The position numbers were made by a program, and so were the translations under genes. The notes under the pieces were generated by a model that did no database searches, was not told the DNA's origin, and worked only from the letters and a program-made list of their open reading frames with translations. From contig DXIG01000043.1 of assembly GCA_019112985.1 (NCBI GenBank), positions 1-33,666 of the forward strand: a DNA stretch of 33,666 bases, in the 5' to 3' direction. Source of the DNA: Candidatus Butyricicoccus stercorigallinarum (GTDB lineage: Bacteria > Bacillota > Clostridia > Oscillospirales > Butyricicoccaceae). Below are positions 22,889-30,843 of the stretch, in pieces. Each line of letters opens with the position of its first letter. Position 1 is the first letter of the stretch.

Positions 22889-24013
22889 ATGAAATCAATC
22901 ACAAAAATCGTCGTCACGGGCGGCCCGTGCGGCGGAAAATCCACCGCCATGACCTGGATTGAGAGCAACCTGACCAAGCGCGGCTACAAAGTCCTGTTTA
23001 TCCCGGAAACCGCATCCGAGCTGATTTTGGGCGGCGTCGCGCCGTGGACGGTCAGCTCCAACTATGAATTTCAAAAAGCGCTCGTCTCGCTGCAAATCCA
23101 GAAGGAGCGCGTGTTTGAAATGGCCGCGCGCAACATGGACGACGAAAAAATCCTGATCGTCGCCGACCGCGGCATTCTGGACAACAAGGCCTATATGACC
23201 GACGAGGAGTTTCACTCGCTGTGCCGCGAGCTGGGCAGCAGCGAGGTCTCGTTCCGCGACACCTACGACGCCGTCTTTCACCTGGTCACGGCGGCGCAGG
23301 GCGCGAGCAAATTCTACACCCTCGCCAACAACCAGGCGCGCACCGAAACGCCCGAACAGGCGATTGAAATGGATCAGAAGCTGATCTCCTGCTGGACGGG
23401 ACACCCGCACCTGCGCGTGATCGACAACTCCACCGACTTCAACACCAAGATGAAGCGGCTGGTCAACGAGATCACCCAGTTTCTCGGCGAGCCGGACCCC
23501 TATGAAATCGAGAGCAAATTCCTCATCCGCATGCCCGATCTCGACAAACTGGAGCGCATGCCGAACTGCAAAAAGGTGGAGATCATCCAGACCTATCTGC
23601 TCAGCAGCGAGCAGAACGTCGAGCAGCGCATCCGGCAGCGCGGGCGCGACGGCAGCTATATCTACATCAAGACCACCAAGACGACCGTCGCCAACGGCAA
23701 GCGCATCGAGACCGAGCAGCGCATCACCAAGGACGAATACCTCGATCTGCTCATGGACGCGGACACCTCGCTGCGGCAGATCCGCAAAAACCGCTACTGC
23801 CTGACGGAAAACAACCTGTATTTTGAAATCGACGTCTATCCGTTCTGGACGCGGCAGGCGCTGCTCGAGGTGCAGCTCAACACGCCGGAGCAGCGCGTGG
23901 TATTCCCCACCTATCTGACCGTTCTGCGCGAAGTCACGGACGACAGCGCATACAAAAATCACAGCCTCGCGCGCAGCATCCCGCCAGAGGAAGACGAAGC
24001 AGAAAATGCATAA
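22889..24013 (+). CDS. Two-domain P-loop NTPase (AAA_28) fused to a CYTH domain
   Basis: A 374-residue cytoplasmic protein. Residues 1-200 are a kinase-like P-loop domain of the AAA_28 type: Walker A GGPCGGKST (11-19), the strand ILIVADRG (88-95) with Asp93-Arg94, and a helical lid. Residues about 204-350 form a CYTH (triphosphate tunnel) domain: EIESK (206-210) is the ExExK signature. Alternating charged strands RIRQRGRDGSYIYIKTTK, KRIETEQRIT and LYFEIDVYPF give the inward-facing Arg/Lys/Glu residues. CYTH enzymes act on triphosphates (PPPi, ThTP, ATP to cAMP), and AAA_28 proteins resemble nucleotide or metabolite kinases. Joined, they suggest making or breaking a phosphorylated compound, but the substrate is unknown. 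I start at ATG 22889 after GGGAGG. It is monocistronic. Confidence 0.85.
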   Translation: MKSITKIVVTGGPCGGKSTAMTWIESNLTKRGYKVLFIPETASELILGGVAPWTVSSNYEFQKALVSLQIQKERVFEMAARNMDDEKILIVADRGILDNKAYMTDEEFHSLCRELGSSEVSFRDTYDAVFHLVTAAQGASKFYTLANNQARTETPEQAIEMDQKLISCWTGHPHLRVIDNSTDFNTKMKRLVNEITQFLGEPDPYEIESKFLIRMPDLDKLERMPNCKKVEIIQTYLLSSEQNVEQRIRQRGRDGSYIYIKTTKTTVANGKRIETEQRITKDEYLDLLMDADTSLRQIRKNRYCLTENNLYFEIDVYPFWTRQALLEVQLNTPEQRVVFPTYLTVLREVTDDSAYKNHSLARSIPPEEDEAENA

Positions 24014-24058
24014 AAAACGACCGGCGGCAGGCGCAAATCTCGCGCACAGCCGCCGGTC
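24012..24058. terminator. Bidirectional terminator between the AAA_28-CYTH gene and rodA
   Basis: GACCGGCGGC (24019-24028) pairs with GCCGCCGGTC (24049-24058). The A-run 24013-24017 supplies a U-run for the minus strand. TTCTCTG-TTC-TTTTTTT lies a little beyond on plus. Confidence 0.85.
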
Positions 24059-24078
24059 TTCTCTGTTCTTTTTTTCGG

Positions 24079-25392
24079 TCACTTCTCCTCGTCGTCGCGA
24101 TGGGAGCGGCCGGTTTTTTTCCGTCTGGGAACCCAGTCGATTTTGACGCGCGCCGCCGCCGACGCGATCTGTCCGCCGGCGCGGCGGAGCCGCTCGCGCA
24201 CGGGCACGGCGGGCCCGGCCGCGTGCTTCGGGCGCTCCTGCTCGCGGAACAGAACCGGCTCGCCCGCGGGCAGTCCCTGCGCACGGCGGCGCTTTTCCCG
24301 CCGGGACACGCTGGCCACCACGCCGAGCGAGAGATACATGGTCACAATCGACGATCCGCCGTAGCTGAAAAACGGGAGCGTCAGACCCATGACCGGCCCG
24401 ATGCCGAGGCACATGAAGATGTTTTCAAACGTCTGGAACAGCAGCATGCTGCCCACGCCCACGCACAGCAGCGATGAGACCTGTCCCTGCGCGCAGTGCG
24501 CGACAAAAAACACGCGGAACATCAGCGCCATCAGCGCGGCGACGATCACCAGACAGCCGATCAGCCCCCACTCCTCGCCGGCCACGGCGAAGATGAAGTC
24601 GGTCTGCTTTTCCGGCAGCATATTGTTCTGCGTCTGGTTGCCCTGCAAAAAGCCTGTGCCGAACAGCTTGCCCGAGCCGATGGCGATGCGGCTCTGCTCC
24701 TGCTGCCAGAAGGTATCCGGCGCGATGCTCGGGTCGAACAGCACCAAAATGCGGTTTTTCTGCACATTGCTGAGCACCTGCCACAAAATCGGCACGGCAG
24801 CGCAGGCCAGAATCACGCCGCCCGCGAACCATTTCAGGCTGAGCCCCGCGGCGAACAGCATGAGCACGGCGATGAACACATAGGGCAGCGACATGCCGAC
24901 GTCGCTCGACGGCAGGATGATCGCCACCATCATCGCCAGCAGGTGCGCGCCAAGCTGCAACAGGCTGCGCACGCGGTTGAGCCGGTAGCGCAGCAGATTG
25001 ATGTGCTTGGCGAACGTGAAGATAAACAGCAGCTTGCCCAGCTCCGCCGGCTGAATGCCGATGCCGCCGAAGCGCAGCCAGCTCTTATTGCCGCCGTCCT
25101 CGTAGCCAAACAGGATGAGCGAAAGCTGAAACAGAATATTGACGAGGAAGACGATGCGCCACAGCGCCGCCAGCTTTTCCAGATTGACGCAGGACACGAT
25201 GACGAAGCCGGCGACGCCAAGCACAATGGCCAGGCTCTGGATGACCATATAGCGCGTGCTGCCGCCGTCCAGACTGTGCGTCGCGGAGAAGATCAGAACC
25301 AGTCCGAACGCCGAGCAGCACAGCGCGAGCAGCAGCAGAAAATAGTCCATCGCCACAAAGCATCGGCTCAGTTTCTCTTTCAAAAATTGCAT
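24079..25392 (-). CDS. rodA: SEDS peptidoglycan glycosyltransferase, RodA type
   Basis: A 437-residue polytopic membrane protein that polymerises lipid II during cell elongation. SWLRFGGIGIQPAE (104-117) is the SEDS signature. Asp164 in SSDVG is the catalytic acid (usual form QPDxG). QQEQSRIAIGSG, LPEKQTDFIFAVAGEEWG and the final LPFFSYGGSS fit RodA over FtsW or SpoVE. A basic cytoplasmic tail of about 75 residues (RREKRRR, then KIDWVPRRKKTGRSHRDDEEK-type composition) is longer than usual. The start ATG 25390-25392 is 11 bases after AAAGGA. The leader carries two GC-rich hairpins. No cognate class B PBP or MreBCD gene is adjacent. Confidence 0.92.
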   Translation of the reverse strand: MQFLKEKLSRCFVAMDYFLLLLALCCSAFGLVLIFSATHSLDGGSTRYMVIQSLAIVLGVAGFVIVSCVNLEKLAALWRIVFLVNILFQLSLILFGYEDGGNKSWLRFGGIGIQPAELGKLLFIFTFAKHINLLRYRLNRVRSLLQLGAHLLAMMVAIILPSSDVGMSLPYVFIAVLMLFAAGLSLKWFAGGVILACAAVPILWQVLSNVQKNRILVLFDPSIAPDTFWQQEQSRIAIGSGKLFGTGFLQGNQTQNNMLPEKQTDFIFAVAGEEWGLIGCLVIVAALMALMFRVFFVAHCAQGQVSSLLCVGVGSMLLFQTFENIFMCLGIGPVMGLTLPFFSYGGSSIVTMYLSLGVVASVSRREKRRRAQGLPAGEPVLFREQERPKHAAGPAVPVRERLRRAGGQIASAAARVKIDWVPRRKKTGRSHRDDEEK

Positions 25393-25410
25393 GAATGGGT
25401 GTTCCTTTCC

Positions 25411-25465
25411 GCAGGCGGCGGACCGCCTGCGCGGCTGCGGCTCTCCGCGCCGCCCGGCGGGAGAG
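25411..25465 (-). other. Two GC-rich hairpins in the rodA leader
   Basis: GCAGGCGG (25411-25418) pairs perfectly with CCGCCTGC (25423-25430) around a 4-base loop, ending just before the rodA ribosome site. CTCTCC (25441-25446) pairs with GGAGAG (25460-25465). Neither has a T-run, so they are leader structures rather than terminators. A -10 TATGAT with TGG extension (minus, 25499-25504) lies upstream. Confidence 0.5.
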
Positions 25466-25560
25466 AAGACGCCTCCGTTTCCGATTTAATACCCAATAAT
25501 CATACCACCTTTGCCGCGGACGGTAAATAGTTTTTTGCCGCCATTTGCAGTTTCCTGCCC

Positions 25561-25579
25561 TCCGCCCGCGCCGGGCGGA
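25561..25579. other. Orphan perfect hairpin in the rodA-fhs intergenic region
   Basis: The 332-base gap 25393-25724 has no gene. In it TCCGCCCG (25561-25568) pairs with CGGGCGGA (25572-25579) around CGC, followed by CAAAATTTTCC. No transcript is known to end here, and it lies upstream of the fhs promoter, so its role is open. Confidence 0.45.
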
Positions 25580-25638
25580 CAAAATTTTCCCGGCGGCGCG
25601 CGCTTTCCAAAACTCGGTCTTCATTTTTGCGGCATTCA

Positions 25639-25647
25639 TGGTATAAT
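25639..25647 (+). promoter_or_regulatory. Extended -10 promoter of the fhs operon
   Basis: TGG-TATAAT (25639-25647) is an ideal extended -10 with no clear -35. The leader of about 70 bases holds a small hairpin, CTCCG against CGGAG (25664-25677). Confidence 0.65.
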
Positions 25648-25724
25648 AGAAACTATATTTATGCTCCGACAGCGGAGTCTGTTCGCATATCAACGCACAT
25701 CTCAGTTTGAAAAGGAGTTTTTTC

Positions 25725-27395
25725 ATGCTTACTGATATCGAAATTGCCCAGAGCTGCCGCATGCAGCCGATCCGCGATGTCGCGGCAAAGGCGGGTCTCG
25801 CGGAGGACGAGCTGGAGTATTATGGCAAGTACAAGGCCAAAATCTCCAACGACGCCTGGACGCGGCTGAAGGACAAGCCGAACGGCAAACTGATTCTGGT
25901 CACCGCGATCAACCCGACGCCCGCGGGCGAGGGCAAGACGACGACCACCGTCGGTCTGGGTCAGGCGCTCGACCAGATGGGCAAGCGCGCCATCATCGCG
26001 CTGCGCGAGCCGTCCCTCGGCCCGGTGTTCGGCATCAAGGGCGGCGCCGCCGGCGGCGGCTATGCGCAGGTCGTCCCGATGGAGGACATCAATCTGCACT
26101 TCACCGGCGACATGCACGCCATCGGCGCGGCCAACAACCTGCTGTGCGCGATGCTCGACAACCATTTGCAGCAGGGCAATGAGCTGCAAATCGACCCGCG
26201 CCGCATCGTCTTCACCCGCGTCGTCGACATGAACGACCGCGCGCTGCGCAACATCGTCGTCGGCATGGGCGGCCCGATGAGCGGCGTCCCGCGCGAGGAT
26301 CACTACATGATCACCGTCGCCAGCGAGGTCATGGCCATTCTCTGCCTCGCGACCGACCTGTCCGACCTGAAAAAGCGCTGCGGCGACATTCTGGTCGCCT
26401 ACCGTTACGACGGCTCCCCGGTGTTCGCGCGCGACCTCAAGGCGGACGGCGCGATGACCGTCCTGCTCAAGGACGCGCTCAAGCCGAATCTGGTGCAGAC
26501 GCTCACCGGCTCGCCCTGCCTGATGCACGGCGGCCCGTTCGCCAACATCGCGCACGGCTGCAACTCCATCTCCGCCACGCGCATGGCGCTCAAGCTGGCG
26601 GATTACACCGTCACCGAGGCGGGCTTCGGCGCGGATCTCGGCGCGGAGAAGTTCTTCGACATCAAGTGCCGCAAGGCGGGGCTGCACCCCGACTGCGTCG
26701 TGCTCGTCGCCACCATCCGCGCGCTCAAATACAACGGCGGCGTGCCCAAGGCGGAGCTGGGCGAGGAAAATCTGGAAGCGCTCAAGGCCGGTTCGGTCAA
26801 CCTGCAAAAGCACATCGAGAACATCGGCAAATACCACGTGCCCGTCGTCGTCGCGATCAACCGCTTCGCCTCGGACACCGACGCCGAAATCGAATACCTG
26901 CGCACGCTGTGCCACGACATGGGCGCGCGCTATGCGCTGTCCGAGGTGTTCGCCAAGGGCGCCGAGGGCGGACTGGAGCTGGCGCAGATGGTTCTTGAGG
27001 AAGCGGACAGCGGCAAGGCCGCCTTCGCCCCGCTGTATCCCGACGAGATGCCGCTGCGCGAGAAGATCGAGACCATCGCCCGCGAAATTTACGGCGCGGA
27101 CGGCGTCTCCTATTCCCCGGCCGCCGAAAAGTCGCTGGAGGCGATCACGCAGCTGGGCTACGGCAACCTGCCCGTCTGCATCGCAAAAACGCAGTATTCC
27201 CTGTCGGACGACGCGGCGAAGCTCGGCCGCCCGACCGGCTTTACCGTTCAGGTGCGCGCGGTGCGCGTCAGCGCAGGCGCCGGTTTTGTGGTCTGCGAGA
27301 CCGGCGCGATCATGACCATGCCCGGCCTGCCCAAAAAGCCCGCCGCCTTCGCCATCGACATCGACGCGGACGGCCACATCACCGGGCTGTTCTGA
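25725..27395 (+). CDS. fhs: Formate-tetrahydrofolate ligase
   Basis: A 556-residue enzyme making 10-formyl-THF from formate, ATP and THF. The P-loop is TPAGEGKTT (65-73). [37 protein letters not shown]-type sequence (I cite [15 protein letters not shown]) is the family signature. [15 protein letters not shown] is also diagnostic. The length is exactly that of the family. I start at ATG 25725 after AAAAGGAG. It supplies one-carbon units for purines and formylation, and in acetogens feeds the Wood-Ljungdahl pathway; no other gene of that pathway is in the window. First gene of fhs-tsaE-tsaB-upp. Confidence 0.97.
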   Translation: MLTDIEIAQSCRMQPIRDVAAKAGLAEDELEYYGKYKAKISNDAWTRLKDKPNGKLILVTAINPTPAGEGKTTTTVGLGQALDQMGKRAIIALREPSLGPVFGIKGGAAGGGYAQVVPMEDINLHFTGDMHAIGAANNLLCAMLDNHLQQGNELQIDPRRIVFTRVVDMNDRALRNIVVGMGGPMSGVPREDHYMITVASEVMAILCLATDLSDLKKRCGDILVAYRYDGSPVFARDLKADGAMTVLLKDALKPNLVQTLTGSPCLMHGGPFANIAHGCNSISATRMALKLADYTVTEAGFGADLGAEKFFDIKCRKAGLHPDCVVLVATIRALKYNGGVPKAELGEENLEALKAGSVNLQKHIENIGKYHVPVVVAINRFASDTDAEIEYLRTLCHDMGARYALSEVFAKGAEGGLELAQMVLEEADSGKAAFAPLYPDEMPLREKIETIAREIYGADGVSYSPAAEKSLEAITQLGYGNLPVCIAKTQYSLSDDAAKLGRPTGFTVQVRAVRVSAGAGFVVCETGAIMTMPGLPKKPAAFAIDIDADGHITGLF

Positions 27396-27826
27396 TGATG
27401 ATCCTGCAAACGCACAATGTCGCGGACACCGAGCGCGCGGGCGGCATGCTCGCGCAGAAGGTCTCCCCCGGCACGCTGGTCGCCTTTACCGGCGATCTCG
27501 GCGCGGGAAAGACGGCGTTCTGCCGCGGCTTTCTGCATGCGCTCGGCTATCCCGGCCGCGTCACCAGCCCGACGTTCGCCATTGTCAACGAATACGACAC
27601 CGATCTGTGCCGCGTCTGTCACTTTGACATGTACCGCATTTTGGACGAAGACGCGCTGTACGACATCGGCTGGGACGACTACTTCGACGGCGAGACCATC
27701 CTGCTCGTCGAATGGAGCGAAAACATCACGGACGCGCTGCCCGAGCGGCATATCACCGTGGATATCCGCCGCGGCGCGGAAGAAAACGACCGCACGATTA
27801 CGATAGACGGAGGAAACGCATCTTGA
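27395..27826 (+). CDS. tsaE: tRNA threonylcarbamoyladenosine biosynthesis ATPase TsaE
   Basis: A 143-residue ATPase needed with TsaB, TsaC and TsaD to make t6A37 in ANN-decoding tRNAs. Walker A is GDLGAGKT (33-40). RVTSPTFAIVNEY and VCHFDMYR are family motifs, and LLVEWSEN near residue 108 is the last conserved strand. The ATG overlaps the fhs stop (TGATG); a second ATG follows directly and either may be used. It ends in overlap with the tsaB start. Confidence 0.95.
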   Translation: MMILQTHNVADTERAGGMLAQKVSPGTLVAFTGDLGAGKTAFCRGFLHALGYPGRVTSPTFAIVNEYDTDLCRVCHFDMYRILDEDALYDIGWDDYFDGETILLVEWSENITDALPERHITVDIRRGAEENDRTITIDGGNAS

Positions 27827-28554
27827 AAATTCTGACGTTGGAATCCTCCTCCCTGTCCGCCTCGGTCTGCGTGACGGAGGACACCAGACTGCTCGCGCAG
27901 TCGTTCCAGAACTGCGGTCTGACGCACAGCGCGACGCTGCTGCCGATGATCGACCACGTCATGACGACCTCCCAGCTGACGCTGGACGACATCGACGCCG
28001 TCGCCGCTGTCACCGGCCCCGGCTCGTTCACCGGCATCCGTATCGGCGTGGCCACGGCCAAGGGCATCGCAGACGCCAGAGACCTGCCCTGCATCGCCGT
28101 CTCCAGTCTGGCGGGCGCGGCGTGGAACGTCGCGCTGACCGACCGCGTCATCTGCCCGGTCATGGACGCGCGGCGCAGCCAGCTGTACAACGCGCTGTTC
28201 GCCTGCACAGGCGGCGCGCTCGAGCGCCTGACGCCCGACCGGCTGATCGTCAGAGCCGATCTCAAAAAAGAGCTGATTTCTTTGGGAAAATCTGTTCTTC
28301 TGGTTGGAGACGGCGCGCAAATGTGCTATAATGAGTTCATCGGCTGCGAGGCGCTGGATGTCGCTCTCGCGCCTCCCGGTTTGGTTTTTCCCTGCGCCCA
28401 CGGCGCCGCCATGGAAGCGCACCGTCTCGCGCAGGAAGGGCATCTGCTCTCCGCTGCACAGCTGCTGCCGTGCTACCTGCGTCAGCCGCAGGCTGTGCGC
28501 GAGAGGCTCGCACGCGAGGCCGCTCAAACCCCCGAAACTACGACAAAGGAGTAA
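27823..28554 (+). CDS. tsaB: tRNA threonylcarbamoyladenosine biosynthesis protein TsaB
   Basis: A 243-residue ASKHA-fold protein that scaffolds TsaD in t6A synthesis. The N-terminus KILTLESSS, the central VTGPGSFTGIRIGVATAKG and MDARRSQLYNALF are diagnostic. The start is TTG 27823, which overlaps the tsaE stop (TTGA) and lies 8 bases after GGAGGA (27809-27814); it gives the correct N-terminus. tsaD and rimI, which often follow, are absent here; upp follows 6 bases after the stop instead. Confidence 0.93.
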   Translation: MKILTLESSSLSASVCVTEDTRLLAQSFQNCGLTHSATLLPMIDHVMTTSQLTLDDIDAVAAVTGPGSFTGIRIGVATAKGIADARDLPCIAVSSLAGAAWNVALTDRVICPVMDARRSQLYNALFACTGGALERLTPDRLIVRADLKKELISLGKSVLLVGDGAQMCYNEFIGCEALDVALAPPGLVFPCAHGAAMEAHRLAQEGHLLSAAQLLPCYLRQPQAVRERLAREAAQTPETTTKE

Positions 28555-28560
28555 CAAATC

Positions 28561-29190
28561 ATGGCTCAGGTTCACGTAATGAATCATCCGCTGATTGTAC
28601 ACAAGCTGTCTCTCATGCGCGATAAGTCCACCGGCCCCAAGGAATTCCGCGAGGCAGTGGAGGAAATCTCCACCCTGCTGTGCTATGAGGCCACCCGCAA
28701 TCTTCCGCTGAAGGAAGTCGAAATCGAAACCCCGATCGCCCGCACCAAGGCGAGCTTCATCTCCGGCAAAAAGCTGGCGATCGTCTGCATCCTGCGCGCC
28801 GGTCTCGGCATGGTGGACGGCGTGCTCGACCTGATCCCGAACGCCAAGATCGGCCACATCGGTCTGTACCGCGATCCGGACACGCTGCAGCCGGTCGAGT
28901 ACTACTGCAAGCTGCCGACCGATATCGGCAGCCGCGATGTCATCATTGTCGACCCGATGCTCGCGACCGGCGGCTCCGCCATCGCGGCCATTCAGTTCCT
29001 CAAGAACTACGGCGTGCAGAACATCAAGCTGATCTCCATTCTCGCCGTTCCGGAATCGCTTCAGGCCATTCAGGAGGAGCACCCGGACGTCGAGGTGTAC
29101 TGCGCGGCCATCGACGAAAAGCTCAACTCCAAGGGCTATATCGTCCCGGGCGTGGGCGACGCCGGCGACCGCCTGTTCGGCACCAAGTAA
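28561..29190 (+). CDS. upp: Uracil phosphoribosyltransferase
   Basis: A 209-residue salvage enzyme joining uracil and PRPP to [13 protein letters not shown] (131-140) is the PRPP loop. [11 protein letters not shown] (77-87) and the C-terminal [14 protein letters not shown], which binds uracil, are typical. The start ATG 28561 follows AAAGGAG. Last gene of the fhs operon, with a strong terminator after it. Confidence 0.97.
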   Translation: MAQVHVMNHPLIVHKLSLMRDKSTGPKEFREAVEEISTLLCYEATRNLPLKEVEIETPIARTKASFISGKKLAIVCILRAGLGMVDGVLDLIPNAKIGHIGLYRDPDTLQPVEYYCKLPTDIGSRDVIIVDPMLATGGSAIAAIQFLKNYGVQNIKLISILAVPESLQAIQEEHPDVEVYCAAIDEKLNSKGYIVPGVGDAGDRLFGTK

Positions 29191-29204
29191 ATCAAAAAAA
29201 ATTC

Positions 29205-29242
29205 GGCCTGCTGCAAACCACACGATTTGCAGCAGGCCTTTT
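29205..29242. terminator. Bidirectional terminator between upp and the SWIM gene
   Basis: GGCCTGCTGCAAA (29205-29217) pairs with TTTGCAGCAGGCC (29226-29238), 13 perfect pairs around an 8-base loop, then TTTT. The A-run before it serves the minus strand. Confidence 0.93.
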
Positions 29243-29259
29243 GCTGTCTGAATTCCGGC

Positions 29260-30033
29260 TCACAGCGTGATGCTGCCGGTCTCCTTTCCGTTGAGAGCGA
29301 AGGCGAGCAGCGTCTCCCGGTCAATCGCCGCGAAATAGCCGGCGCGCGCATACTCGTCCGCATAATGCGTCTCAATGCGCGCAAGCAAGTCCCGCAATTG
29401 CAGCATGGTCGCGACCTCGTGCTTGCAGGTATAGCTGCAAATACAGGAGCAGACGAGGTCGCGAATCTCCCCGGCGTCGTGCAGAAACTCCACCTCATAG
29501 GCATTTCTGCCCTCCACGATGGCGTAGCCCCGCGCGCCGTCCAGGCTGAGATAGCGCACCCGGTTTTCCATGTAGTAGTTGTGCCCGCGCTCCGCGATGG
29601 CGCGGTTCACCTGCATCCCCTGCAAATCGTCCAGCCGGAAGACCGTGCCGTCGCTGCCGGTGACGAAGGTCTCCTCCCCGGCCGCCGGTGCGCGGAACCA
29701 GGGGAGTACCCGGCTGCCCGGCAGCGCCGCGCGGTCAAACGTCAGAAAATGACTGCCCGCCAGAAAGAACTGCCCGTGGACGTCGGTATCCACCCGGGCG
29801 ATAACGCGCCGGTAGTCGGACACCTTGATCTTAAAATTGTAGTTGACGTCCACGACACATCCGCGCATGCCCTCCAGCTTGCCCTCCACATAGACCATAT
29901 CGCCGCGGTGCAGGTCGAAGCGGTCGTTATAGTAGGCGAGCGTCATGTTCCTGCCCGCAAAATACACCTGAACGACAGAGTTGCGCGGCGCAGGCTGCTG
30001 GCTTTCCGCCGCAAATCCAATCTTTTCTGCCAT
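29260..30033 (-). CDS. SWIM zinc-finger protein of unknown function
   Basis: A 257-residue cytoplasmic protein. The SWIM motif C-x-C-x5-C-x-H is Cys195, Cys197, Cys203 and His205 (CSCICSYTCKH), which binds zinc and usually DNA or protein. The first 190 residues are beta-rich (VVQVYFAGRNMTLAYYNDRF, GDMVYVEGKLEGMRG, VSDYRRVIARV) with no recognised domain. There is no SNF2 helicase or transposase domain, with which SWIM motifs often occur. I start at ATG 30031-30033, 10 bases after AGGAGG. A promoter with extended -10 TGC-TATACT (minus, 30117-30122) lies upstream. It is isolated between upp and an alkyltransferase-like gene. Confidence 0.8.
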   Translation of the reverse strand: MAEKIGFAAESQQPAPRNSVVQVYFAGRNMTLAYYNDRFDLHRGDMVYVEGKLEGMRGCVVDVNYNFKIKVSDYRRVIARVDTDVHGQFFLAGSHFLTFDRAALPGSRVLPWFRAPAAGEETFVTGSDGTVFRLDDLQGMQVNRAIAERGHNYYMENRVRYLSLDGARGYAIVEGRNAYEVEFLHDAGEIRDLVCSCICSYTCKHEVATMLQLRDLLARIETHYADEYARAGYFAAIDRETLLAFALNGKETGSITL

Positions 30034-30116
30034 AACCAAGTCCCTCCTTGCCGATTGCCGGCCGTCCTCTGCGGCAATCGCGGCACACCATACATCTGTC
30101 CGTCACTCTTTGTTAT

Positions 30117-30145
30117 AGTATAGCACAAATCTGCGTCTCGCGAAA
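30117..30145 (-). promoter_or_regulatory. Promoter of the SWIM gene
   Basis: Minus strand extended -10 TGC-TATACT (TATACT 30117-30122) with a poor -35 TTTCGC (30140-30145) at 17 bases. Confidence 0.5.
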
Positions 30146-30172
30146 TACCATCCCGCCTGTGTCCCGCGGTTT

Positions 30173-30670
30173 TTACGGCTGCGCCGCGGCGTCCTCCAGT
30201 GCGAACAGGGCGTTTTCGTAGTCCCGGACATAGTAGCGCACCTGCTTTCTGCCCCGCTGGAGAATCATGTGCCCCTCGGCCTCCAATTTTTCCTTTTGCG
30301 CCAGTGCGCCGCCGGGATATTTGGGATTCAGCTCTCCGTTGGCCTTCAGCGTCCGCCAATACGGCGTCTTGTCCTCCGCGCGCTGTTCGCTTGCCCAGGC
30401 GGCGATCGAGACAAAAATGCCCGCTGTGATCGGATCGGTAAAATCCGCGCCCGCTTTTTTGGCAAAATACGCGCGAATTGCGCCGACGGTAATCACCTTC
30501 CCGCGCGGAATGCGCTTCATAACCGCGTCATACGCGAGGGGTGGGGCGAAATACATCCGCTCTCCCCCGTATTTTTTCACGCTGGCCGGGTCGGAAATGA
30601 TCTGTATCTTCGGCATATCCTTGCTGTTGCGCAGCATGGCATTGAAATCCTTGGCCGCTTCCTTCGTCAT
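30173..30670 (-). CDS. Alkyltransferase-like (MGMT-fold) protein without the acceptor cysteine
   Basis: A 165-residue protein with the DNA-binding domain of O6-alkylguanine transferases. IPRGKVITVGAIRAYFAKKAG (54-74) is the helix-turn-helix region (usual form IPxGxVxTYGxIA). QKEKLEAEGHMI (125-136) matches the end of the MGMT domain. The acceptor motif PCHR is replaced by PYWR (103-106), so it cannot transfer alkyl groups. Alkyltransferase-like proteins (PWHR type) instead flag damaged bases for excision repair; this one differs again. The start ATG 30668-30670 follows AGGAGG by 8 bases. No repair gene is adjacent. The N-terminal 40 residues and the basic RGRKQVRYYVRDYEN tail are extra. Confidence 0.78.
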   Translation of the reverse strand: MTKEAAKDFNAMLRNSKDMPKIQIISDPASVKKYGGERMYFAPPLAYDAVMKRIPRGKVITVGAIRAYFAKKAGADFTDPITAGIFVSIAAWASEQRAEDKTPYWRTLKANGELNPKYPGGALAQKEKLEAEGHMILQRGRKQVRYYVRDYENALFALEDAAAQP

Positions 30671-30765
30671 GCCAACCACCTCCTGCCTTCAGCATACCGC
30701 ATTTCTCCGCCGCGCGCAATGAGACGGTTGTCCCTTTTTTCGCTGTTTCGCGCCGCATCCGGACG

Positions 30766-30800
30766 CAAAAACCTCCCGCGCCTGCGCCGGCACGGGAGGT
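30766..30800 (-). terminator. Terminator after the EFR1-like gene
   Basis: ACCTCCCG (30771-30778) pairs with CGGGAGGT (30793-30800), with further GGCGC/GCGCC pairing inside. On the minus strand TTTTTGC follows. Confidence 0.85.
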
Positions 30801-30843
30801 CTGTGGTAATCGGCGGTTGATACAAATCGGACGGTTCGCCGCG

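Noticed and set aside
25648-25724. A tetrahydrofolate riboswitch before fhs
   Set aside because: The leader is about 70 bases with only one short hairpin. The needed long-range pairing and conserved loops are missing.
25659-27377. A 572-codon open frame antisense to fhs, and similar long ones opposite the AAA_28-CYTH gene (22895-24412)
   Set aside because: They are shadows produced by high GC and codon bias. The sense frames carry clear family motifs.
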